From an uncultured Litoreibacter sp. (GTDB taxonomy: Bacteria; Pseudomonadota; Alphaproteobacteria; Rhodobacterales; Rhodobacteraceae): a stretch of 64,000 bases of DNA. The translations under genes and the position numbers were made by a program. The notes under the pieces are model-generated. The model was not told where the DNA came from. It ran no database searches and saw only the letters and a list, made by a program, of their open reading frames with translations. Position 1 is the first letter of the stretch. Each line of letters begins with the position of its first letter. This document shows, in pieces, positions 56,719 through 64,000 of the stretch. The stretch is from positions 3,290,501 through 3,354,500 of the forward strand of contig NZ_CANMXB010000001.1 in the NCBI RefSeq assembly GCF_947501785.1, read 5' to 3'.

Positions 56719-59520
56719 ATGGATCACACCGCGCTCTTCGAGGCCCATCGGCAGTTCTTCGACATCAAGCATATCGGAAGGCAAAATCCGGCGCTGGCCA
56801 ATGCGAGCGTGGCGGAAGTGGCTGAAATTCTTCTTGATCCGAAAAACCCGACACCACCTGCGCCAAACCAAATCTTCGATCCCGCGCATTACGAGCTGCA
56901 GCGCCATCCGATTGAGCCCGCCGATCCAATCAACCCCCTTGTGCATTACCTCACCAAGGGCGGCGACGTCCGGCTTAGCCCGAATGCGCTTTTTGACGTC
57001 GCCTTTTACAAGAGGACGATCAAGCGGCCGGACCTGAGCCCCTACGCGACATTGATACATGCGCTCGACCATATCGATACGGGATTGACCGGGTTCAGCC
57101 CGTTCGTAGATCTCGATTACCTGCGTGTAGAAACCAAGCACAAAAATGATGGGCTGCTGCTGCGTGATCTCTTCTCGGGCGACCTGCAACCGACACGTCC
57201 GCATCCACTTTTTGATCTGGAATATTTCAGCCTGCAATCGGGCACTGAATTCGAAACGCTTGCAGATGCGTTGCGCTACTATTGGTCAGCCGCCCAGGAC
57301 CTGTCCACACATCCGCTATTCGATGTAGCGTTTTACAAATCGCACTTCCCGGAACAGTCAGGGATTTACCGGTCCGTCTACCATTACCTGATCAGCGTTG
57401 AGCCCCAGTCGCCGCACCCGCTTTTTGACGGCGCATTCTATAGCGGGCAAGTCGCCTCAGAGACACATGTCACACCAATCCGGCCGCTTGAGCACTTCCT
57501 AGCGAAAGGGCAGGCGATGGGGCTGTCTCCCAGTCCCTATTTTGATGTCGCGTACTATCAAGGTCAGTCGCAATGCGGGTCCGATGCCGTGCAGTACTAT
57601 CTTGAGGGTGGCCATAGAAACCACTCGCCTCACCCCATGATTGACGCAACCCAGGCCCAGCTTTTCGCCCACAGCCTTGAAAGCGCACATATCCCCGTTG
57701 CTGAACTCCTCGCCGACGAGACGCATGCCCCTCCGTTGGACCTTACACCGGATTTCGTGCCCGAATACTTCGCGAAGATGGTGCCCGATGTCGGCCGAGA
57801 TCCGCAAAAACTTCGCCGCCGTTACCTTCGCGACGGCTACCCCACAGGACAACGCCCGAACGGCCTGCTCTCGATGCCCTACATCGCGAGCCAATGCAGG
57901 TGGCTCGATATCGAAGGGCGCACTCCCCTGTCGGGGTATTTCGAAGCAGGTCTGCACCGGCGCCCTCGTTTCATCTTGGCTCTGGGCTCACTTAAACACA
58001 ACGCGACCAACGAAAGCTGGCTCGCGTTCCTGAAGAGCCAGATCGGCAATCCTGAGATTGAATTCGTGGTTGTGTCTGCACAACCCGGCCCAATGTCTCC
58101 CGCCTTTTTCGAGGTGGCCCATGTTTGGCACCTGGCAAAGGTGCCGTTGAGCGAACTCGGGCCAAATGACCTAAAACGCGCAGGAGATCAGTTTGCCCGG
58201 TCGCTTGTCTCCAACCCGGCAACGATATGTTTTGCCGAGTATTCGGACGAATTGACATTGGTAAAAGCGCTCGCAGGACTTGGCGCGCCGCTGATTTTGT
58301 TTGGGAATGATAGATTGGCGCAACTCACGGAACAAGAAGCGGACATACTGACTAAGACATGTACTCATGTCTTTTGCACCTCTCCACGAACGAGGGATGA
58401 TCTGGCCGTCATCTTTGCCGAGACAGGTCCATCGGTCTCGGATGGGTTTCACACCATTTTACCCACGGTGAAGTCCTCTGCCGGGGGTCGTTTGCGCGCC
58501 CGAAGCAAGTTGGGGTTGAGCGAGGAGACCCGTCTCGTCGTATCAAGTGGCGGTCCAGAGATCGAACACGGGGCCGACCTGTTCGGTGCCCTCGCCGCGC
58601 GGTGTTTCGAAGATAAAGCTTTCCTCAATGAAGCGGTTTTCCACTGGTATTGCCCAGACACGCCCTATGGAAATCGCCCCAAATTCTATGGTCGTCTGAT
58701 TGCCGAAACCACCGAAGAACGAAACCGGTTTCAACTGATGGATGGTTCCGAGATGGCCACTGCGATTGCGGCGGCGGATGTATATGTAAAACTTGGGCGT
58801 GATGAATGTCCTTTGGATGATGTGAAGCATGCCCGAAACGAGGGCGTACCCGTTTTGCTGATGGACGGTCCCGCGGAGGCGGTGACGCTTGCCAGCCAGG
58901 ATGGCGTGCTGTTGGTAGATGCCTTTGACCTCGACGCTGCGCGGCGCCTCTTGCGTGATCTCTTGACCAGATCCGTTGGAGCAAGCCCGCCGCGTGCCGC
59001 ACCAGACGGGGCATCGGCGGCAGCCTACAGCCTCACCGCCTTTTCCGACCGGATCACAAAGTTGCTTAGTGCAACGGCTCCGGAACTGAAGTTGAACAGA
59101 CCATCCCGGAGCGCCATGACCCAGCTGTTGATGGTCATGCCTGACAAGGACATGTTAGACCGGCTATCAGCCCTTACCGAAAACCACGATCCCGTCGAAG
59201 ATACCGCGGCCTTGTGGTTCGATCTGCCGCAAATTCGTCGCGAAGAATTCCCCGATGGTTTGAGAGAATTATTTGAAGAACAGGACTGCTCAGAACTTGT
59301 TGTTGTCGGCTCGGCAGATAGGCTTTCAGAGCACCTGATAAACGACTTCACACGCTCTGTGTGGCTGCTTGATGGCACCGCGTCGGAACTAGGCTCCCTT
59401 TACAGGAAAGGGCTCGAATTCGATGCCCTGCTGACGCGCGAAACCGGTCAGATTTCGGAAATGCGCGACCTTAACGCGGTTATCGCAGATGCGATGGTGG
59501 CGAGGGATTGGAGGGCATGA
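56719..59520 (+). CDS. Large multi-domain glycosyltransferase with FDxxYY repeats
   Basis: A 933-residue protein. Residues about 50-310 hold at least seven short repeats of the form HPLFDxxFY, at 52, 91, 128, 164, 200, 235 and 274, spaced 35-40 residues, often with xHYL between. Such repeats are known from polysaccharide glycosyltransferases. Residues about 410-770 look like a GT-B glycosyltransferase with two Rossmann halves (RFILALGSLKHNATNESW, and EETRLVVSSGGPEIEHGADL with DECPLDDVKHARNEG). The last 120 residues are unassigned. It starts 20 bases after galE and overlaps the next gene. Confidence 0.72.
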   Translation: MDHTALFEAHRQFFDIKHIGRQNPALANASVAEVAEILLDPKNPTPPAPNQIFDPAHYELQRHPIEPADPINPLVHYLTKGGDVRLSPNALFDVAFYKRTIKRPDLSPYATLIHALDHIDTGLTGFSPFVDLDYLRVETKHKNDGLLLRDLFSGDLQPTRPHPLFDLEYFSLQSGTEFETLADALRYYWSAAQDLSTHPLFDVAFYKSHFPEQSGIYRSVYHYLISVEPQSPHPLFDGAFYSGQVASETHVTPIRPLEHFLAKGQAMGLSPSPYFDVAYYQGQSQCGSDAVQYYLEGGHRNHSPHPMIDATQAQLFAHSLESAHIPVAELLADETHAPPLDLTPDFVPEYFAKMVPDVGRDPQKLRRRYLRDGYPTGQRPNGLLSMPYIASQCRWLDIEGRTPLSGYFEAGLHRRPRFILALGSLKHNATNESWLAFLKSQIGNPEIEFVVVSAQPGPMSPAFFEVAHVWHLAKVPLSELGPNDLKRAGDQFARSLVSNPATICFAEYSDELTLVKALAGLGAPLILFGNDRLAQLTEQEADILTKTCTHVFCTSPRTRDDLAVIFAETGPSVSDGFHTILPTVKSSAGGRLRARSKLGLSEETRLVVSSGGPEIEHGADLFGALAARCFEDKAFLNEAVFHWYCPDTPYGNRPKFYGRLIAETTEERNRFQLMDGSEMATAIAAADVYVKLGRDECPLDDVKHARNEGVPVLLMDGPAEAVTLASQDGVLLVDAFDLDAARRLLRDLLTRSVGASPPRAAPDGASAAAYSLTAFSDRITKLLSATAPELKLNRPSRSAMTQLLMVMPDKDMLDRLSALTENHDPVEDTAALWFDLPQIRREEFPDGLRELFEEQDCSELVVVGSADRLSEHLINDFTRSVWLLDGTASELGSLYRKGLEFDALLTRETGQISEMRDLNAVIADAMVARDWRA

Positions 59521-61481
59521 TGAAGGCGTTTCTTCGCAAAGCTCTGCCCAATTCCGTCGGGCACAAGCTTCGGCACTTACGGGAAACTGTCGCCGCCAAC
59601 ACATTGGGGAATGTCCTGGATGGCGATTTCTACACAACTTCCAATGCCGATATCGTCGCGGCAAGCGCTCCGCCGGCCGCGCACTTCTTGGCATTCGGCA
59701 GGCACGAAGGGCGCCAACCCAACCCCTTCTTCTCGAAGGATTATGTCGGCTCCTATCTCGATCAGCACCCTTTGACGTCAGAACCACAAAGCAGCGCCTA
59801 TGCTGACTGTGATCTGAGTGGAAAGCCAAGGTTGCTCTTTGTGAGCCACGATGCGTCGCGCACTGGGGCGCCGGCGATCATCTTGCGTTTGTTGGAGATC
59901 TTCAGCAAATCTAAGATGTTTGAATGTTTCACCATTCTTGATGAAGCCGGAGAAAGGCTGCATGAATTTGAGGCGCTTTCCCACACCTATGTAATGTCAC
60001 GTGGGCGCCACGATCATCAGTATTCAGATGAGGAAGCCTCCGAAGAACTGGCGCGCCTTTTTCGCCAGGGCGGCATCTTTCGATCAAATGCTCCGGTCTG
60101 TACGCTACTGAATTCTGCTGAATCGCATCGCATAGGGCGATCGCTTGCAGGGCAAGGCATACCGATTGTTTCCCTCATACATGAGGTGGCCGCCTATTAC
60201 CCGCCTCACATCTTCGAGGACATTGTCAGCTTTTCAAACAAGACAGTTTTCCCGTCGCAGTTTGTGAGCCGTGCTGCCGACAGGCATTGCGAGTTGGATA
60301 TGTCGATGACCATGGTGCGCGGTCAGGGCCTGCTTGAAGACGGGTTCGGATCGCTCGACACTGCCGTCATCCGACGTTTGCTGCGCGACAGCCTTGGTGT
60401 CGAAGACGATGCCTTTATTGTGTTGTGCGTTGGAACGGTTGATATTCGCAAAGGCGCGGATTTATTCGTCGATACAGCCAAGCTTTTCCACGACCAATTG
60501 CCGTCAGAACGGCCGGTGTACTTCGTTTGGTGTGGGGCGGCGGATCAGACGTTCCCCTATCCGCAAGAGTTCATTCAGCGTCATGGCTTGCAGGACCGGA
60601 TACGTCTTCTTCCATCCACATCTGAGATCGAGCAAGTCTTCTGCGGAGGTGACCTGTTTTTTCTTTCCGCGCGTGCAGACCCTTTCCCATGTGTGATCCA
60701 TGAGGCGATGGCCTGCGCGCTACCCGTTGTCGCGTTTCGCAACGGCGGCGGCGCTCCTGAGCTGATCGGACAGGAATGCGGTAAAATCGTTGAGATGGGA
60801 GACCTGAAAGCGGCGGCCGATGCGATCCGCCACTATGCTGACGATCCGGACCTGTGCAGGCGGCAAGGCCAGGCCGCCAGGGAAAAAATTGCTTCAGACT
60901 GGGACTATCAGGCCTATTGCGAGGATATCTACGAGGTCATACGCGACAGCGCCCAAAAGCCGCCTTCAGGCGGCTGGCCGTTGCTACCCGCACCAAGCCC
61001 GGAGCCGCATCTCGTTATTATGCGCGGGTGTCAGACTGATCTGGAGGCCCTGAAACAGCTGGCGCTTGATGCCGCTGACCCAAATCGCCTGATCGTACTG
61101 ATTGACGGCCGGTTCGGGGAAAATGTTGACGCGCTCACAAGTGAGTTCCGCCACCACAATGTGAGATACCGCCTTTGCCAACCTTCCCTGGATACGGATC
61201 ACGCCCGGTCGCAAAGACTGGCTGGTCTGCTCAAAAACCCAAAGCCAGGGCGTGTAACGCTGATCAATACATTGAAATACGCTTCAGAAGATGTGCTGAG
61301 GTCACTGGCCGTGGAAAAAGTGGCCGTCGAAACAGAAGACGCACTGACCACGCGGCAGCTCTACAGGTGGTTACCCGTATTGAATAGCTTGTACATGTCC
61401 AATGCGACCTTGGCAGATGCGCTTCTTCTTCTGAATCCCAATGCATCTGCCACCGTGAATATCCTGCCGGGCGAACCATGA
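59520..61481 (+). CDS. GT4-family glycosyltransferase with one FDxxYY-type repeat
   Basis: A 653-residue protein. The N-terminus has a single repeat like those of the upstream protein (HFLAFGRHEGRQPNPFFSKD near 60). Then comes a GT4-type transferase (about 90-440): FVSHDASRTGAPAII, VLCVGTVDIRKGADLFVD, and the acceptor motif ADPFPCVIHEAMACALPVV with the E-x7-E pattern. The C-terminal 200 residues are unassigned. The start is uncertain among TTG 59508, ATG 59517 and ATG 59520; the last has the best spacing from GGAGGG. Confidence 0.8.
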   Translation: MKAFLRKALPNSVGHKLRHLRETVAANTLGNVLDGDFYTTSNADIVAASAPPAAHFLAFGRHEGRQPNPFFSKDYVGSYLDQHPLTSEPQSSAYADCDLSGKPRLLFVSHDASRTGAPAIILRLLEIFSKSKMFECFTILDEAGERLHEFEALSHTYVMSRGRHDHQYSDEEASEELARLFRQGGIFRSNAPVCTLLNSAESHRIGRSLAGQGIPIVSLIHEVAAYYPPHIFEDIVSFSNKTVFPSQFVSRAADRHCELDMSMTMVRGQGLLEDGFGSLDTAVIRRLLRDSLGVEDDAFIVLCVGTVDIRKGADLFVDTAKLFHDQLPSERPVYFVWCGAADQTFPYPQEFIQRHGLQDRIRLLPSTSEIEQVFCGGDLFFLSARADPFPCVIHEAMACALPVVAFRNGGGAPELIGQECGKIVEMGDLKAAADAIRHYADDPDLCRRQGQAAREKIASDWDYQAYCEDIYEVIRDSAQKPPSGGWPLLPAPSPEPHLVIMRGCQTDLEALKQLALDAADPNRLIVLIDGRFGENVDALTSEFRHHNVRYRLCQPSLDTDHARSQRLAGLLKNPKPGRVTLINTLKYASEDVLRSLAVEKVAVETEDALTTRQLYRWLPVLNSLYMSNATLADALLLLNPNASATVNILPGEP

Positions 61482-61643
61482 GAAATGGTACCTGCATAGG
61501 GTTTCTCTTTCTTGGTGGGTTCACCTTGGCGTCAGGCTCATTGCGCCTGCGCGCGACATCACATCACAAAAACCATTCCTTTCCGGGGCGCCAATGCAGC
61601 GGTCATGCGCCTCCGTTTCATGCAATCTGGTCATGAGGTGTTT

Positions 61644-63221
61644 ATGAAACTGACAGTCGTCAACTTTCACATTCCCAAAACTGCGGGCTCCACATTCCTG
61701 TTCCGCCTATTTCGCTCCCTCGGACTTCGCAGACAACAGGACGCAATACACAACATCACGGAGCGCGCAGCCAAGATGGAAGGCCGGTATTTCCCCAAAA
61801 TCCGCAAAGCTTTCGAAATCGAACAACAAGATAGTGCAGAGCAAGCGTTAAAGGTCTTTACGGGGCATTACCGATACCGCGATGTCGCGGATCTCATAGA
61901 ACGCTGGCGGGATGAGCCCGTGTTGGTGACGTATCTGCGTGATCCGGTCGCGCGCGTCTTGTCGCAATACTTCTATTCGATTTCGAATACACACGACGAA
62001 ATGGAGAAATTCGTCGAAAAATATCCCACGTTAGAACATTTCCTCGAGAATCCGGGCGGGCTGAATCAGCAAACGGCCTTTCTCGCGCCTAACGCAGACG
62101 CGACTGTTGACGAGACAATCGAACATGTTCGGGAAAAATTTCACTTCGTAGGATGTACCGAGCGTTTCGATGAAGATTTCGACAACTTGATGTCCATGCT
62201 CAAGTTTCCGCCCTCCGATCCTGTCCGCAGGAATGAAAGCCCTTATCCAGATTTAAAAAGAGACGCGTACACAAAATACAAGGATGTTATCTATGATCGT
62301 ACTGCCGAGGACCGAAAGCTCTACAATGCATTTTGCGCTCCCGAAAAGAGCTCTCAGATACTTCTACCGCTTAAACATCTTAAACAACGGGAGGACAAAA
62401 ACGTGAAAGCTGAAAACAATTTGCTCAACGAGATCGAAGATCTGGCGCCCTGGCATCACAAAATCCATCTTTCAGGAGATATCTGGACAGGTGCCGGAAA
62501 CATCGCAGATCAGACCGGCTCCAAGGTCACCTATTACGATCCTTTGGTCGCAATGAAAAATTTGACCCGGCAGGTTTTGCCAAATGGGTTCGAGGGGCGA
62601 AGCTTCCTTGATTGCGCCTGCAACGGAGGGGGCTACAGCTTTGCCGCGAAAGACCTGGGGGCATCGAATGTGTTCGGGTTTGATGTGCGTGAGCATTGGA
62701 TCAAGCAATGCGAATTCGTGATGCAAAACAGGGAGGCACCGACTGACAATATGAAGTTTCGGCAGGCTGACTTGTTGGATCTATCCAATTTGAATGAAGA
62801 TTTTGACGTCACATGGTTCAGCGGGCTTTTCTATCATCTACCGGATCCCGTCACCGGTCTGAAGAATGCGGCGGATCGCACAAAGGAGTTGATATTTGTC
62901 AATACGGCCGCAATTCCGGTTGAGCCCGACGTTGATGAAGTCCCCGCTCTGCATATGAAATTCGAAGGTACCGATGAGCTGATGTCTGGTATCTACAGAT
63001 TGTCGTGGAGCCCGTCTGGCCCGAAGGTAATTGAAGGTATTTTGAATTGGATGGGCTTTGTCGAAACCCGCCTGATTTTTTGGCACAAGACTGTGCAGCT
63101 GGGCGATCGTCGTGCCTCCGGCCGCTTATGCATCGTTGGCGCCCGGGAGAAAGGGAGGTTGGACGGAATTCGAAACGCCGTGCCGGTCGACTCGCATTCA
63201 GGACCGATCCGCGGAAAGTGA
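61644..63221 (+). CDS. Sulfotransferase-methyltransferase fusion
   Basis: A 525-residue two-domain enzyme. Residues 1-250 are a Sulfotransfer_2-type domain, with NFHIPKTAGST at 7-17 and YLRDPVARVLSQY at 97-109, paralogous to the protein at 53816. Residues about 258-510 are a class I SAM methyltransferase, with FLDCACNGGG at 321-330, GFDVRE at 345-350, and DVTWFSGLFYHLPDPV. It resembles CmoB-like/DUF1698 enzymes and could O-methylate a sugar. ATG 61644 follows GAGG; the upstream frame is not conserved. It ends the cluster and probably decorates the same glycan with sulfate and methyl groups (inference). Confidence 0.8.
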   Translation: MKLTVVNFHIPKTAGSTFLFRLFRSLGLRRQQDAIHNITERAAKMEGRYFPKIRKAFEIEQQDSAEQALKVFTGHYRYRDVADLIERWRDEPVLVTYLRDPVARVLSQYFYSISNTHDEMEKFVEKYPTLEHFLENPGGLNQQTAFLAPNADATVDETIEHVREKFHFVGCTERFDEDFDNLMSMLKFPPSDPVRRNESPYPDLKRDAYTKYKDVIYDRTAEDRKLYNAFCAPEKSSQILLPLKHLKQREDKNVKAENNLLNEIEDLAPWHHKIHLSGDIWTGAGNIADQTGSKVTYYDPLVAMKNLTRQVLPNGFEGRSFLDCACNGGGYSFAAKDLGASNVFGFDVREHWIKQCEFVMQNREAPTDNMKFRQADLLDLSNLNEDFDVTWFSGLFYHLPDPVTGLKNAADRTKELIFVNTAAIPVEPDVDEVPALHMKFEGTDELMSGIYRLSWSPSGPKVIEGILNWMGFVETRLIFWHKTVQLGDRRASGRLCIVGAREKGRLDGIRNAVPVDSHSGPIRGK

Positions 63222-63609
63222 GCGTTTGCGAAGCGGGGTCAGGAACCAGAGGGGGCAAACGCAAGCCCCGACTGGCTCTGGTTGGGCAAACCCACGTGCG
63301 CCTCACAGACCGGCGACGCTACCCAGACTTGAGAGCGGCGTGGGGATTTACCAGTTCCTCAATCCACGGCGCGGATGCGAGAGGTCTGTCTGCACATGAT
63401 CGGAGCGAATTGCGTAGGAAATGCAGCGCTCCGGGAACACAATGAATGCCCATATTAGGAGCGACGATTTGAGTAAATCCGATATCGACAGCAACTTTGT
63501 TCGCGTGGGATCGGTCCACTTCTGATCAGCTTGGCAGACGCAGCGAAAGCCTCCTTTGACGGTAGCACCGCGGCACAACATCTAATTGGCCAATGGCCAG
63601 TTTTGGCCG
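63222..63609. other. Non-coding stretch after the glycan cluster
   Basis: 388 bases between the fusion gene and the rtcR-like gene. Reading frames here (for example 63319-63519 on the minus strand, 66 codons) show no recognised family and lack a clear ribosome-binding site. It may hold mobile-element debris, but no terminal repeats were found. Confidence 0.4.
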
Positions 63610-64000
63610 CTAGCGCTTGGATATCTCGTCCCAAGTGAGGCCGAATTTTAAGAGGTATTTTCGCAATCTGTCAGAGTCGTTCCGGGTCTTGCGTTCTTCT
63701 CTGGATACTTCGAACAATTTCCTTCCAGCGTCGCTTACCGAGCTAGAAGCCTGGCAAATTCGAAGGGTCTGGGCGAGTTGTGCTATGTCGAACAGGTCCA
63801 ATGCTGTGTCGACGTACTCGGCCACCAGCTTGCCATCCGCGTTACCATCAGCTGCGCGCCAGCGGCGCTCTAGTGTTGATATCTCGTCTTCGACCTGCGC
63901 GCGTGTGATGCGTCCGCGTGGGGCCAGGGTGCACAGCCTCAAGACGGCACCGCTGAAGTCGCGGAAGTTGCCGGGCCATTTGGTTGAGGGTGCTTTTGCA
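63610..64000 (-). CDS. rtcR: RtcR-like sigma-54 regulator of RNA repair genes (3' part)
   Basis: The frame runs off the right edge: codons begin at 63999 and end at TAG 63612-63610, giving 129 residues. They read KWPGNFRDFSGAVLRLCTLA, then PRGRITRAQVEDEIS, and end in a Fis-like helix-turn-helix RLRKYLLKFGLTWDEISKR. This matches the end of the AAA+ domain and the DNA-binding tail of RtcR, which activates rtcBA in response to RNA damage. TTG 63942 is internal to the gene and not a start. rtcBA is not in the window. Confidence 0.82.
   Translation of the reverse strand, partial: AKAPSTKWPGNFRDFSGAVLRLCTLAPRGRITRAQVEDEISTLERRWRAADGNADGKLVAEYVDTALDLFDIAQLAQTLRICQASSSVSDAGRKLFEVSREERKTRNDSDRLRKYLLKFGLTWDEISKR

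Noticed and set aside
63319-63519. 66-codon minus-strand frame after the glycan cluster
   Set aside because: No ribosome-binding site, no recognised family, and overlapping frames of equal quality; treated as non-coding.

Overview
The window looks like a chromosomal segment of a roseobacter-type alphaproteobacterium (Rhodobacteraceae). This rests on the high GC content, tightly overlapping genes, an FeS-type PhrB photolyase, a YtoQ protein, a fdhD-mobA-mobB-moeA run, an mreBCD-mrdA-rodA block, and short structured intergenic repeats of a kind I associate with this family. No species can be named from sequence alone.

Layout. 1-8505: end of rpmI, rplT with terminator, a secreted LysM/TRAP-binding-like protein, an OmpA-like pair on the minus strand, then pheS and pheT separated by a minus-strand sulfotransferase-like gene and a small membrane protein. 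8518-16212: YtoQ, a GMC oxidoreductase, a Nu-class GST, mscL, a muramidase, a DUF1330/LysR divergent pair, and alanine dehydrogenase with a divergent Lrp-type regulator. 16209-21424: azlCD amino-acid export and a molybdenum-cofactor block (fdhD, mobA, mobB, a DUF429-like gene, moeA). 21574-34550: greA, argH with a tiny lipoprotein, a TlpA-like thioredoxin, gltX, a PAS histidine kinase, an esterase, nadE, an 18-copy MORN protein, phrB and an SDR. 34716-36409: a leucine-rich leader peptide followed by leuA, which looks like an attenuation unit. 36518-43838: a LuxR-type regulator, rlmJ, and the cell-shape operon mreBCD-mrdA-rodA. 43842-48369: a GhrA-like reductase, an SseB-domain protein, a uracil-DNA glycosylase-like protein, an ArsR/permease pair and a D-lyxose isomerase-like cupin protein.

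48681-63221 is mainly surface polysaccharide. KpsT, KpsE and KdsA point to a Kdo-linked exported polysaccharide. After a YhiN-type flavoprotein, tRNA-Gln and a decayed transposase fragment comes a more accessory-looking cluster: a sulfotransferase, a UDP-glucuronate decarboxylase, GalE, two large glycosyltransferases carrying FDxxYY-type repeats, and a sulfotransferase-methyltransferase fusion. Together these suggest a sulfated and possibly methylated surface glycan using UDP-xylose and UDP-galactose (inference). The window ends inside an rtcR-like regulator.

Two families of structured non-coding DNA run through the window. One is a tandem variable-stem hairpin unit at four loci, one of them inside phrB. 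The other is an intergenic element of about 100 bp at four loci plus a fragment. In both, arm sequences change together so that pairing is kept.
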